Assembly: GCF_027947595.1 (NCBI RefSeq)
Contig: NZ_CP116257.1
Coordinates: forward strand, 1,612,001-1,676,000
Length of the DNA: 64,000 nt
Source of the DNA: Streptomyces lienomycini
GTDB taxonomy: Bacteria > Actinomycetota > Actinomycetes > Streptomycetales > Streptomycetaceae
Direction of reading: 5' to 3'
The number at the start of each line of letters is the position of its first letter. The stretch's first letter is position 1. Shown in pieces: positions 1 to 8,037 of this stretch. The position numbers and the translations under genes were made by a program. Below the pieces are notes generated by a model, which saw only the letters and a list, made by a program, of their open reading frames with translations, had not been told where the DNA came from and ran no database searches.

Positions 1-821
1 TCGATATGGCGCAGAGACTCGGCAGGAGACAGCGCCTGAGCCCGCAGGATTCCATATCGAACGGCGAACCCGCGTACAGGTTCTCGATCGGTGATCACTC
101 GTCCGTTGCCCTGGCTCTCCACATACGCGACCTGCTCCCCTCCACGGGGCGTCATCAGCGTGAATGGACCGTCCGCTCCTGCGTGGTCAGCCGTACGCGT
201 TGGCATCACCTGGATCTCGACGTTGGGGTTCTCGCCTGTCAGACGCAGGTGTTCGAGCTGGCCATGGAGCACTTCGATGCTGCCGTACGGGCGTTCCAGC
301 ACAGACTCCTCGATCACGAAGCTGAGCGTTGGAGCGGGAGTGCGCTCGAAGAGCTTCTGCCGAGCCATCCGAGCGGCAGCCATCTGCTCGATCTCGGACT
401 CGTCACGTCGCGGACGCCGCACGGTGAACATCGTCCTGGCGTACTCCTCGGTCTGGAGCAGGCCGGGAACTGCGAGGACGGCATACGCGTGGAACTCAAC
501 GGCCTCCTCCTCGATCCGTGCCGCATCGCGGAAGAAGGCTGGATACCGGGTCAGCGCCACCGGACGCTTCATGGCGAGGAGTACGCCCTCGGCCTCCAGC
601 AGCTGGTCGAGCTTGTCGATGGTGTTGGGCCGGGCGATGCGCCGTCCCTGCTCGATGGCCGCGACCTGCGCCTCGCTGTACCCGAGGAGTTGCCCCAGGG
701 CCGCCTGGGTGTGCCCGGCCCTCTCCCGGAGGATCTTGATCTGCCTGCCGAACGACCGCAGCAACTCGTCGGCCGGGTCTTCACCTCGCCGAGCGACCGC
801 TTGTTCCGGGACCTGAGTCAT
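1..821 (-). CDS. XRE-family regulator with DUF5753 domain (3' end outside window)
   Basis: Read on the minus strand from the ATG at 821, the frame stays open to the window edge, giving at least 273 residues. Residues about 24-75 form a Cro/C1-type helix-turn-helix (FGRQIKILRERAGHTQAALG), and from about residue 95 the sequence follows the DUF5753 ligand-domain pattern (AVPGLLQTEEYARTMF). Such proteins are numerous in Streptomyces and usually regulate a small neighbour. Here a divergent ATPase-like gene starts 125 bp away, the typical pairing. The usual length is about 280 residues, so only a few residues are missing beyond position 1. The specific target is unknown. Confidence 0.88.
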   Translation of the reverse strand, partial: MTQVPEQAVARRGEDPADELLRSFGRQIKILRERAGHTQAALGQLLGYSEAQVAAIEQGRRIARPNTIDKLDQLLEAEGVLLAMKRPVALTRYPAFFRDAARIEEEAVEFHAYAVLAVPGLLQTEEYARTMFTVRRPRRDESEIEQMAAARMARQKLFERTPAPTLSFVIEESVLERPYGSIEVLHGQLEHLRLTGENPNVEIQVMPTRTADHAGADGPFTLMTPRGGEQVAYVESQGNGRVITDREPVRGFAVRYGILRAQALSPAESLRHI

Positions 822-945
822 GGTCTTCCCTCCAGCACCTGTCTCACCACTGACCCCGACAGTGCACCCACCGCAGTCACACAGGCACGCTGTGTATGGA
901 TGTCGTTGCTGGTCAAGCTACGCGCGTCGGCCCACGCTCGTGGCC

Positions 946-1410
946 ATGACGACAGAAACGCACTCGTCCGGGGAGACCGGCCGACTTCCGCTTCCCTTGC
1001 GGGAGTTCCGCATGTCCTTCACGTCGACACCGCGAGGCGCCCGCCTGGCCCGCAGGCTCGCCTCCCACCGCCTTGATGCCTGGGGCCACCCGTACGACTC
1101 CGACCTGAACACCACGGTGACCCTGATCGTGGGCGAGCTCACGGCGAACGCCGTGACGCATGGCCGCGTGCCCGGCCGTGACTTCAGACTCTGCTTGTCG
1201 CTGGACGTGGTCGAGAGGCTGGTACGGGTGGAGGTGACCGACACCAGAGACGAGCGTATGCCTCCGGGACCACCCTCGGCGCTGCCCGAGCCGGACGCCG
1301 AGTCCGGCAGGGGCCTGTGCCTGGTCGCTGCCCTCGCAAGCCGCTGGGCGGTGCTGCCGCGTACGGACGGAGGGCCGGGCAAGACAGTGTGTGCGGAGGT
1401 TGCCGTCTGA
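946..1410 (+). CDS. ATP-binding anti-sigma-factor-like serine kinase (HATPase_c, RsbW/SpoIIAB fold)
   Basis: This is a 154-residue protein starting at ATG 946. The N-box is visible in TLIVGELTANAVTHG (about residues 62-76) and the G-box in ESGRGLCLVAALASRWAV (about 120-137), the signature of single-domain GHKL ATPases related to anti-sigma kinases. These abundant Streptomyces proteins often lie beside an XRE/DUF5753 regulator, as here, and are thought to modulate a partner regulator. The ATG was preferred to the longer frame beginning at 820 because that extension is low in conserved features and overlaps the divergent regulator's start. The partner is not identifiable from sequence. Confidence 0.85.
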   Translation: MTTETHSSGETGRLPLPLREFRMSFTSTPRGARLARRLASHRLDAWGHPYDSDLNTTVTLIVGELTANAVTHGRVPGRDFRLCLSLDVVERLVRVEVTDTRDERMPPGPPSALPEPDAESGRGLCLVAALASRWAVLPRTDGGPGKTVCAEVAV

Positions 1411-1483
1411 GACACCGGACGGCGGAGCCGCAGAGTGTTCAAGGCGGTCCGCCATGAGGCCCAGGGGTCGTAGGATCCTCTGT

Positions 1484-3004
1484 GTGATTACGGGCGAACT
1501 GAAGAGCAAGGTGGGGCGCGTCTGGGATGCGTTCTGGTCCGGCGGCATCTCCAACCCGCTGGAGGTGATGGAGCAGATCACCTACCTGCTCTTCATCAAG
1601 CGGCTGGACGAGATCCAGACCCGCAAGGACCGCAAGGCGACCGCAACGGGCAAGCCCGACCCGGATCCCTTCTTCTCGGACGACCAGCAGGATCTGCGCT
1701 GGCAGAACTTCAAGGTCAAGGACCCCGAAATCATGTACGGGCTAGTTGCGGATGGAGTTTTCCCGTACCTCCGCCGCATGGGCGGGGACGAGTCGACGTA
1801 CTCCCACCACATGAAGGACGCCCGGTTCACGATCCCGGGGCCCAACCTGCTGGCGAAGGTCGTCGACCTGCTCGACGAGATCTCCATGGACAGCAGCGAC
1901 ACCAAGGGCGACATCTACGAGTACCTACTCGCGAAGATCGCCACGGCTGGCCAGAATGGCCAGTTCCGCACGCCGCGCCACATCATCGACCTGATGGTTG
2001 AGATGACTCAGCCGGGACCGCGCGACGAGATCTGCGACCCGGCGTGCGGCACGGCCGGCTTCCTGGTGCAGGCGGCGTCGTACGTACAGCGGGTCCACCG
2101 CGACGCGCTGCTCGGGGTGGAGCAGCGCAAGCACTTCAACGAGTCGATGTTCCACGGCTTCGACTTCGACAACACGATGCTCCGCATCGGCTCGATGAAC
2201 ATGCTTCTGCACGGCATCGAGAACCCGGACATCCGCTACCGCGACTCCCTCGCGGAAAACGCGGCTGGCGAGGCAGAGCGCTACTCTTTGATCCTCGCGA
2301 ACCCACCCTTCGCGGGGAGCCTGGACTATGAGTCCACGGCGGTGGACCTCCAGCGCATCGTCAAGACGAAGAAGACGGAACTGCTGTTCCTGGCACTGTT
2401 CTTGCGTCTCCTAAAGCCCGGTGGTCGGGCCGCCGTCATCGTCCCGGACGGCGTGCTCTTCGGCTCGACGAAGGCCCACAAGGAGCTGCGCCGCATCCTG
2501 GTGGAGGAGCAGCAGCTCCAGGCGGTGGTCAAGCTCCCGAGCGGGGTCTTCAAGCCATACGCCGGTGTCTCAACGGCCATCCTGTTCTTCACGAAGACGG
2601 ACTCGGGCGGTACGGACCACGTCTGGTTCTACGATGTGCAGGCGGACGGCTTGAGCCTGGACGACAAGCGCAACCCGTTGCTTCCGGAGGAGCGCCTGGG
2701 CGTCAGCCCCCGGGGCAACCCGCTGACGCCAGACGAACTCTTGAAGAACAACCTCCCGGACGTCCTGGCCCGTTGGCAGGAACGAGATGGCATGGAGAGG
2801 GACCGGGCGAGGACCGAACAAAGCTTCTGCGTTCCCAAAGCGGACGTCGCAGCGCAGGGCTACGACCTCTCCCTAAACCGTTACAAGGAGATCGTCTATG
2901 AGGAGGTCGTGACGCGAACGCCAGCGGACATCTTGGCGAATCTGGAGCGACTGAACGAGGAGATCGCCAAGGGTACGGCGGAGTTGAAGGGGATGCTGGC
3001 GTGA
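1484..3004 (+). CDS. hsdM: Type I restriction-modification methyltransferase subunit HsdM
   Basis: This 506-residue protein begins at GTG 1484 (ITGELKSKVGRVWDAFW), matching the usual HsdM_N start. The N-terminal helical domain (FIKRLDEIQ) is followed by the N6-adenine methyltransferase domain: SAM-binding motif I DPACGTAGF near residue 185 and catalytic motif IV NPPF near residue 272. Both are intact, so it should methylate adenine in the target chosen by HsdS. It overlaps hsdS by 4 nt (GTGA), implying translational coupling. A longer upstream frame exists but would overlap the preceding gene and adds no recognisable sequence. Confidence 0.95.
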   Translation: MITGELKSKVGRVWDAFWSGGISNPLEVMEQITYLLFIKRLDEIQTRKDRKATATGKPDPDPFFSDDQQDLRWQNFKVKDPEIMYGLVADGVFPYLRRMGGDESTYSHHMKDARFTIPGPNLLAKVVDLLDEISMDSSDTKGDIYEYLLAKIATAGQNGQFRTPRHIIDLMVEMTQPGPRDEICDPACGTAGFLVQAASYVQRVHRDALLGVEQRKHFNESMFHGFDFDNTMLRIGSMNMLLHGIENPDIRYRDSLAENAAGEAERYSLILANPPFAGSLDYESTAVDLQRIVKTKKTELLFLALFLRLLKPGGRAAVIVPDGVLFGSTKAHKELRRILVEEQQLQAVVKLPSGVFKPYAGVSTAILFFTKTDSGGTDHVWFYDVQADGLSLDDKRNPLLPEERLGVSPRGNPLTPDELLKNNLPDVLARWQERDGMERDRARTEQSFCVPKADVAAQGYDLSLNRYKEIVYEEVVTRTPADILANLERLNEEIAKGTAELKGMLA

Positions 3005-4209
3005 GCGCACCCACGGTCCGAATCGGCGACATAAGCGAGCAGATCCGTGGTGTCACCTACGGGAAGGCGGATGCCACCTTGAATAGCAGCCCGGGGTATC
3101 TTCCGATTCTCCGAGCAGGGAACATCGGAGAATCGGGAATCACTTTCGATGATCTTGTCCATGTTCCCGCTGCAAAAGTGGCGGAGCGACAAATGATCCG
3201 CCAAGGCGACGTTCTGATCGCAGCGTCGAGCGGTAGCTTGTCCGCAGTCGGGAAGGCGGCGCAGGCCACCGAAGATTTCGACGGGGCATTCGGGGCTTTT
3301 TGTAAAGTGCTACGCCCGAACGAAAAAGTCGACGCCCGCTATTTCGGGCATTTTTTCCGCACCGCTCCCTATCGGCGGCATGTGGCTAATGCGGCGGCCG
3401 GAGCGAATATTAACAATCTTCGCAATGAGCATCTGGATAGCTTGACCCTGCGGTTGCCGTCCTTCGCAGTGCAAAAGCGCATCGCCGCCATCCTCGATCA
3501 GGTGGATACCCTCCGCGCCAAGTGCCGCGAGGCCATCGCTTTCCTCGGCGATCTGACCCAAGCCATGTTCATTCGTATGTTCCAGTGCGAGGGGTGTCAT
3601 AAGGAGCCGTTGAGTGCGATTGTACGTAAGGGGACGATTGTAACTTACGGAATCGTTCAGGCTGGCGATGAATTCGAGAGAGGTGTGCCTTACATTCGAA
3701 CCGGTGATCTCAAAGACGGTAAAATTGTCACTCATGGATTGCGACATACGGACCCGTCCATCGCAGCGAAGTTTGCAAGGTCGCGAGTTCAAGCAGGCGA
3801 AATCGTGATGAGTATTCGCGCTACTGTGGGGACTACTGCACTGGTGCCGGCCGAACTTGACGGTGCAAACTTGACTCAAGGTACCGCGCGTATTGCGCCT
3901 GGCGATAGGGTGACTGCAGAGTATCTGCTGGCCTACTTGCGGTCCCGTGAGGCGCAGTCCTGGATTCATCGGCAGGTGAAGGGTGCTACTTTCCGTGAAA
4001 TCACTCTCGGGAAGTTGCGTGAACTCGAAGTTCCGCTGCCCCCGTTCGCTCGGCAACTGGAATTTTCGCAGCGGGTGCAAGCAGCGGAGGCGCAGCTTGC
4101 CGTACACCGCACTCACCTCGCCACCCTTGACGAACTCTTCACTTCCCTTCAGCACCGTGCTTTCTCCGGCGCCCTCTGGGATCATGAAGCCTTCGGCGAG
4201 GCCGCGTAA
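3001..4209 (+). CDS. hsdS: Type I restriction-modification specificity subunit HsdS
   Basis: This 402-residue protein has the two-fold HsdS layout: target-recognition domain 1 (about residues 1-150), central conserved helix region LPSFAVQKRIAAILDQVDTL (about 153-172), target-recognition domain 2 (about 196-350), and a distal conserved region LPPFARQLEFSQRVQAAEAQ. It should set the bipartite DNA sequence recognised by the M2S and R2M2S complexes. The gene overlaps hsdM by 4 nt. Base composition is visibly more A/T-rich than both neighbours (for example 3280-3450 and 3600-3800), as expected for recently exchanged TRD segments. The recognition sequence cannot be deduced from the protein. Confidence 0.95.
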   Translation: MSAPTVRIGDISEQIRGVTYGKADATLNSSPGYLPILRAGNIGESGITFDDLVHVPAAKVAERQMIRQGDVLIAASSGSLSAVGKAAQATEDFDGAFGAFCKVLRPNEKVDARYFGHFFRTAPYRRHVANAAAGANINNLRNEHLDSLTLRLPSFAVQKRIAAILDQVDTLRAKCREAIAFLGDLTQAMFIRMFQCEGCHKEPLSAIVRKGTIVTYGIVQAGDEFERGVPYIRTGDLKDGKIVTHGLRHTDPSIAAKFARSRVQAGEIVMSIRATVGTTALVPAELDGANLTQGTARIAPGDRVTAEYLLAYLRSREAQSWIHRQVKGATFREITLGKLRELEVPLPPFARQLEFSQRVQAAEAQLAVHRTHLATLDELFTSLQHRAFSGALWDHEAFGEAA

Positions 4210-4264
4210 GCCGCTCTCGTCGTACCCGGTGCGCAGCACCGACCGCACCACACGCCGCCCGTGC

Positions 4265-4286
4265 GGCCGGGCAGGGGAGCCCGGCC
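4265..4286 (+). other. Hairpin in the hsdS-hsdR gap
   Basis: The inverted repeat GGCCGGGC/GCCCGGCC with a 6-nt loop lies 56 nt after the hsdS stop. There is no T-run, so it may be an mRNA-stability or attenuation element rather than a clear terminator. It could help set a different level for the nuclease than for the methylase. Confidence 0.4.
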
Positions 4287-4400
4287 CACAGGTGGTTCTG
4301 CTGTAGGAGACGGACGAACACGTTGGCCTCGTGCGGGCCGGGACGCCGACCCCGGTCCCGTACGACAGGGCCGCCACAGGGGGAGGGGCACCGCACCGCC

Positions 4401-7400
4401 ATGGGTAGCGACCAGAACAATCAGAGCAGCCAGAACAGCGACGCTCAAGGTCAGGCCGAGCACGGCAAGAGCGCCCGTGATCGCGCCGCCGCCGACAACA
4501 TCGGCCGAACCGCAAGCGGCAACTTCACCTTCCTCCGCGCCGAATGGCCCGCCCTCCATGACGAAGCGACCCGCGCCGAGCGGCTGATCCACCACGACCC
4601 CCGCGCCGCCTGCTTCTACGCCCGCCGTGCCATCGAGATCACGGCCCGCTGGATGTACGACAAGGACACCAGCCTCAGCGAGCCCTACAAAAAAGATCTG
4701 GCGGCGATGCTCCACGAGCCGAGCTTCCGGCAGCTCGTCGGGCCGACGGTCAACGCCAAGATGGACCTCATCCGTCGGCACGGCAACAACGCCGTGCACA
4801 AGGCCGCCCCGGTCCCGAAAGCCGTTGCCGAGGCCAGCGTCAGGGAGCTGTTCCACTCCCTCTACTGGTTCGCACGCACCTACACGCGCCAGGCTTCGGC
4901 TCTGCCGCTCGCCGGGCTGGAGTTCGACACCAGCGCCGTACCGCGTCCCCTTTCCCCGCAGGGCCGCGCCCTAAAGCAGGCCGAGCTCAAGGCCAAGGAG
5001 GCGGAGGACGAGTCACGCTTCAAGCAGCAGGCCGAGGAACTGGCCGCCGAGCGCGCGCAGAACAAGGATCTCGCCCGCCAGCTCGAAGAGCTCAAGGCGC
5101 AGGTCGCCGCCGCCAAGGCCGCCAACCAGGCCGTGCGGGACATGCACGACTACGACGAGAAGGCGACCCGGGACGCCTTCATTGACCTGCTCCTCAAGGA
5201 AGCGGGCTGGGACCTCCTCACCCCGGGCAAGGACACCGAGTATCCGATAGCGGCCGGGATGTCGACCAAGACGGGCAGGGGTTACGTCGACTACGTGCTC
5301 TGGGGCGACGACGGCAAGCCCCTCGCTGTCGTCGAGGCCAAACGCGCCCGGCGGGACGCCCGTGACGGGCAGCAACAGGCGAAGCTGTACGCGGACGCGC
5401 TCCAGGAGCAGTTCAACCGGCGCCCGGTGATCTTCTACACCAACGGCTACGAGACCTACCTCTGGGACGACGCCGCGTGGGGCGAGGAAAATGGCAAGGA
5501 GAAGGGCTACCCACCCCGCAAGGTGCAGGGCTTCCTCACCAAGGAAGAGCTCCATTGGCGCATCCGCCAGCGCGCCGGACGCCTCTCCCTCATCACCACG
5601 GCGGTGAACGAGAAGATCGCGGGCCGCCCCTACCAGCTCCGCGCGATCAAGCGGGTCGGCGCGACCTTCGAGCGGGACCGTATCCGTCAGGCGCTGCTCG
5701 TCATGGCGACCGGCACCGGCAAGACCCGTACCACCGTGGCCCTCGTGGACCAGCTGATGAAGGCCGGCTGGGCGCAGCGGGTGCTCTTCCTCGCCGACCG
5801 GCAGGCGCTGGTCACCCAGGCGATGAAGGCGTTCAAGGAGAACCTGCCGAACACCCCCGTGGCCAGCCTGCTCGACGACAAGGCCGCCTCTGCCCGTGTC
5901 TACCTCTCCACGTACCAGACGATGATGAAGCAGATCGACGTCGTGGACGGCGCGGGCCGACGCCGCTTCGGGCCGGGCCACTTCGACCTGATCGTCATCG
6001 ACGAGGCGCACCGCTCCGTGTACGCGAAGTACGGCGAGCTGTTCCGCTACTTCGACTCGCTCCTGCTCGGCCTGACCGCGACGCCCAAGGACGAGATCGA
6101 CCACAACACCTACAAGCTCTTCGCCATGGAAGACGGCGTGCCGACCGACTCCTACGACCTCCACGAAGCCGCCGCCGAGGGCTACCTCGTGCTCCCCAAG
6201 GCGGTGAAGGTGCCGTTGAAGTTCATGGAGCACGGCATTCGCTACGCCGAACGCTCGCCCGAGGAGAAAGCCGAGTGGGACGCCAAGGAGTGGACCGAGG
6301 ACGGTGACATCCCGGACGCGGTGGGCCGCCACGACATGAACAAGTTCCTCTTCAACGAGGACACCGTGGACAAGATGCTGGAGACGCTGATGACGCGCGG
6401 CCACCGCGTCGAGGGCGGCGACCGGCTCGGCAAGACGATCATCTTCGCCAAGAACAACGACCACGCCCGGTACATCGAGGAGCGCTACAACGCGAACTAC
6501 CCGCAGGGTGCCGGCCACACCGCGCGCGTGATCACGTACAAGGAGACGTACGCCCAGTCCCTCATCGACGACTTCTCCAACCCGAAGAACCCGCCGAACG
6601 CCCCCGACATCGCCATCTCGGTCGACATGCTCGACACCGGGATCGACGTGCCCGAGGTTGTGAACCTGGTCTTCGCCAAGCCGGTCTTCTCCAAGACCAA
6701 GTTCTGGCAGATGATCGGCCGCGGCACCCGCCTGCGCCCGGCCCTCTACGGCCCCGACCCCGGGAACCCAGACCACGCCAAGCAGAACTTCTACGTCTTC
6801 GACTTCTGCGGCAACATCGACTTCTTCAACAGCCAGCTCGACCGGTCGGAGGGACGCAGAGCCGTCACCCTCACCGAGAAGCTCCTCCAGCGCCAGCTCG
6901 ACCTGGTCCGGGTCCTGGACAAGCGGCAGCAGCCCGACCCGGCACGGGACGCCGGTCCCGAAGGGCTCGGCACCGAGGCGGAGATCCGCTGGTCACTGGC
7001 CCACCGGCTGCACCACACCGTCACCGGCATGAACCTGGACAACTTCCTGGTCCGCCCGCACCGCCGGGAGATCGAGGTCTTCAGCGACTTCGGAAGCTGG
7101 CACCGGGTGGACGACGACGCGGACACCGCGATCCGTGACCACCTGCTCGGACTGCCCAGCGAGTTCCGCCCGGACGACGAGGAGACGGGCGAGGAGGCCA
7201 AGCGATTCGACCTGATGGCCTATGGCCTCCAGCTCGCCGCGCTCGAAGGAGGCAAGGACTTCGCCAAGCTGCGCGGGAAGATCCAGGACATCGCCTCCAA
7301 CCTGCTCACCAAGACCAACATCCCGGCGGTCGGCGAGCAGGCCGAGCTGCTGGAAGCGGTGGCCAGCGAAGAGTGGTGGAACGACGTGACCCTCCCGATG

Positions 7401-8024
7401 CTGGAAGACATGCGCCGCCGTATGCGCCGACTGGCGCGGCTCACCGACCCCAAGGTCAAGCGGAACGTCGTGTACACCGACTTCGTCGACGAGTTCGGTG
7501 ACATCAGCGAGGCCGAGATCCAGGGGATGCCCCAGGGCACGGACGAGCAGCGCTTCAAGCAGAAGGCGCGGGCCTATCTCCTCCGCCACGAGGACCAGCC
7601 GGTCGTGCGCAAACTGCGGCTCAACGAGCAGATCACCGAGCTCGATCTCGCGAGCCTGGAGGAGATCTTCCTCGCGGAGGCCGTCGCCTCGCCCGAGGAT
7701 CTCGACGAGGTGCGGTCCTCCGGTGGCCTCGGTCTGTTCGTGCGGGGACTGTGCGGGCTGGACCGGCAGGCCGCACAGAAGGCGTTCGAGGCCTTCTGCG
7801 CGGGCAAGCAGTTCAGCTCCCGCCAGCTCGATTTCCTGACGCTGATCATCGACACGGTGGTCAGGCGCGGAATCCTGAGCTTGGGAGATCTGTACGAGGA
7901 CTCGTTCGCCGATCTCGCCCCCGGCGGTCCGGACGACCTGTTCACAGGCGACGAGCTCGAACGCCTCAAGGTCATCTTCAAGGAACTGGAGCGGACGGCC
8001 CAGCCCACGGCCCTGGCGGCGTGA
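4401..8024 (+). CDS. hsdR: Type I restriction endonuclease subunit HsdR
   Basis: This is a 1207-residue motor and nuclease subunit. From the N-terminus it has a DUF4145-like helical domain (about residues 40-160; DPRAACFYARRAIEIT), a lysine/glutamate-rich coiled coil (about 188-243), a PD-(D/E)xK nuclease core (VDYVLWGDD then VVEAKRAR, about 295-315), and a SF2 helicase with Walker A ATGTGKT near 436-442, DEAH near 534 and motif VI region IGRGTRLRP. The ATG at 4401 follows a purine-rich GGGGGAGGGG stretch. A 191-nt gap separates it from hsdS, so it may have its own promoter. It should translocate and cleave DNA lacking the HsdM/HsdS mark. No broken motif is seen. Confidence 0.95.
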   Translation: MGSDQNNQSSQNSDAQGQAEHGKSARDRAAADNIGRTASGNFTFLRAEWPALHDEATRAERLIHHDPRAACFYARRAIEITARWMYDKDTSLSEPYKKDLAAMLHEPSFRQLVGPTVNAKMDLIRRHGNNAVHKAAPVPKAVAEASVRELFHSLYWFARTYTRQASALPLAGLEFDTSAVPRPLSPQGRALKQAELKAKEAEDESRFKQQAEELAAERAQNKDLARQLEELKAQVAAAKAANQAVRDMHDYDEKATRDAFIDLLLKEAGWDLLTPGKDTEYPIAAGMSTKTGRGYVDYVLWGDDGKPLAVVEAKRARRDARDGQQQAKLYADALQEQFNRRPVIFYTNGYETYLWDDAAWGEENGKEKGYPPRKVQGFLTKEELHWRIRQRAGRLSLITTAVNEKIAGRPYQLRAIKRVGATFERDRIRQALLVMATGTGKTRTTVALVDQLMKAGWAQRVLFLADRQALVTQAMKAFKENLPNTPVASLLDDKAASARVYLSTYQTMMKQIDVVDGAGRRRFGPGHFDLIVIDEAHRSVYAKYGELFRYFDSLLLGLTATPKDEIDHNTYKLFAMEDGVPTDSYDLHEAAAEGYLVLPKAVKVPLKFMEHGIRYAERSPEEKAEWDAKEWTEDGDIPDAVGRHDMNKFLFNEDTVDKMLETLMTRGHRVEGGDRLGKTIIFAKNNDHARYIEERYNANYPQGAGHTARVITYKETYAQSLIDDFSNPKNPPNAPDIAISVDMLDTGIDVPEVVNLVFAKPVFSKTKFWQMIGRGTRLRPALYGPDPGNPDHAKQNFYVFDFCGNIDFFNSQLDRSEGRRAVTLTEKLLQRQLDLVRVLDKRQQPDPARDAGPEGLGTEAEIRWSLAHRLHHTVTGMNLDNFLVRPHRREIEVFSDFGSWHRVDDDADTAIRDHLLGLPSEFRPDDEETGEEAKRFDLMAYGLQLAALEGGKDFAKLRGKIQDIASNLLTKTNIPAVGEQAELLEAVASEEWWNDVTLPMLEDMRRRMRRLARLTDPKVKRNVVYTDFVDEFGDISEAEIQGMPQGTDEQRFKQKARAYLLRHEDQPVVRKLRLNEQITELDLASLEEIFLAEAVASPEDLDEVRSSGGLGLFVRGLCGLDRQAAQKAFEAFCAGKQFSSRQLDFLTLIIDTVVRRGILSLGDLYEDSFADLAPGGPDDLFTGDELERLKVIFKELERTAQPTALAA

Positions 8025-8037
8025 TGCGTGACGTGTG

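Noticed and set aside
5013..6776. 587-residue open frame antisense to hsdR
   Set aside because: Composition (Val/Gly/Arg/Leu-rich with no motif) is what GC-rich third-position bias gives opposite a real gene; hsdR has full domain structure.
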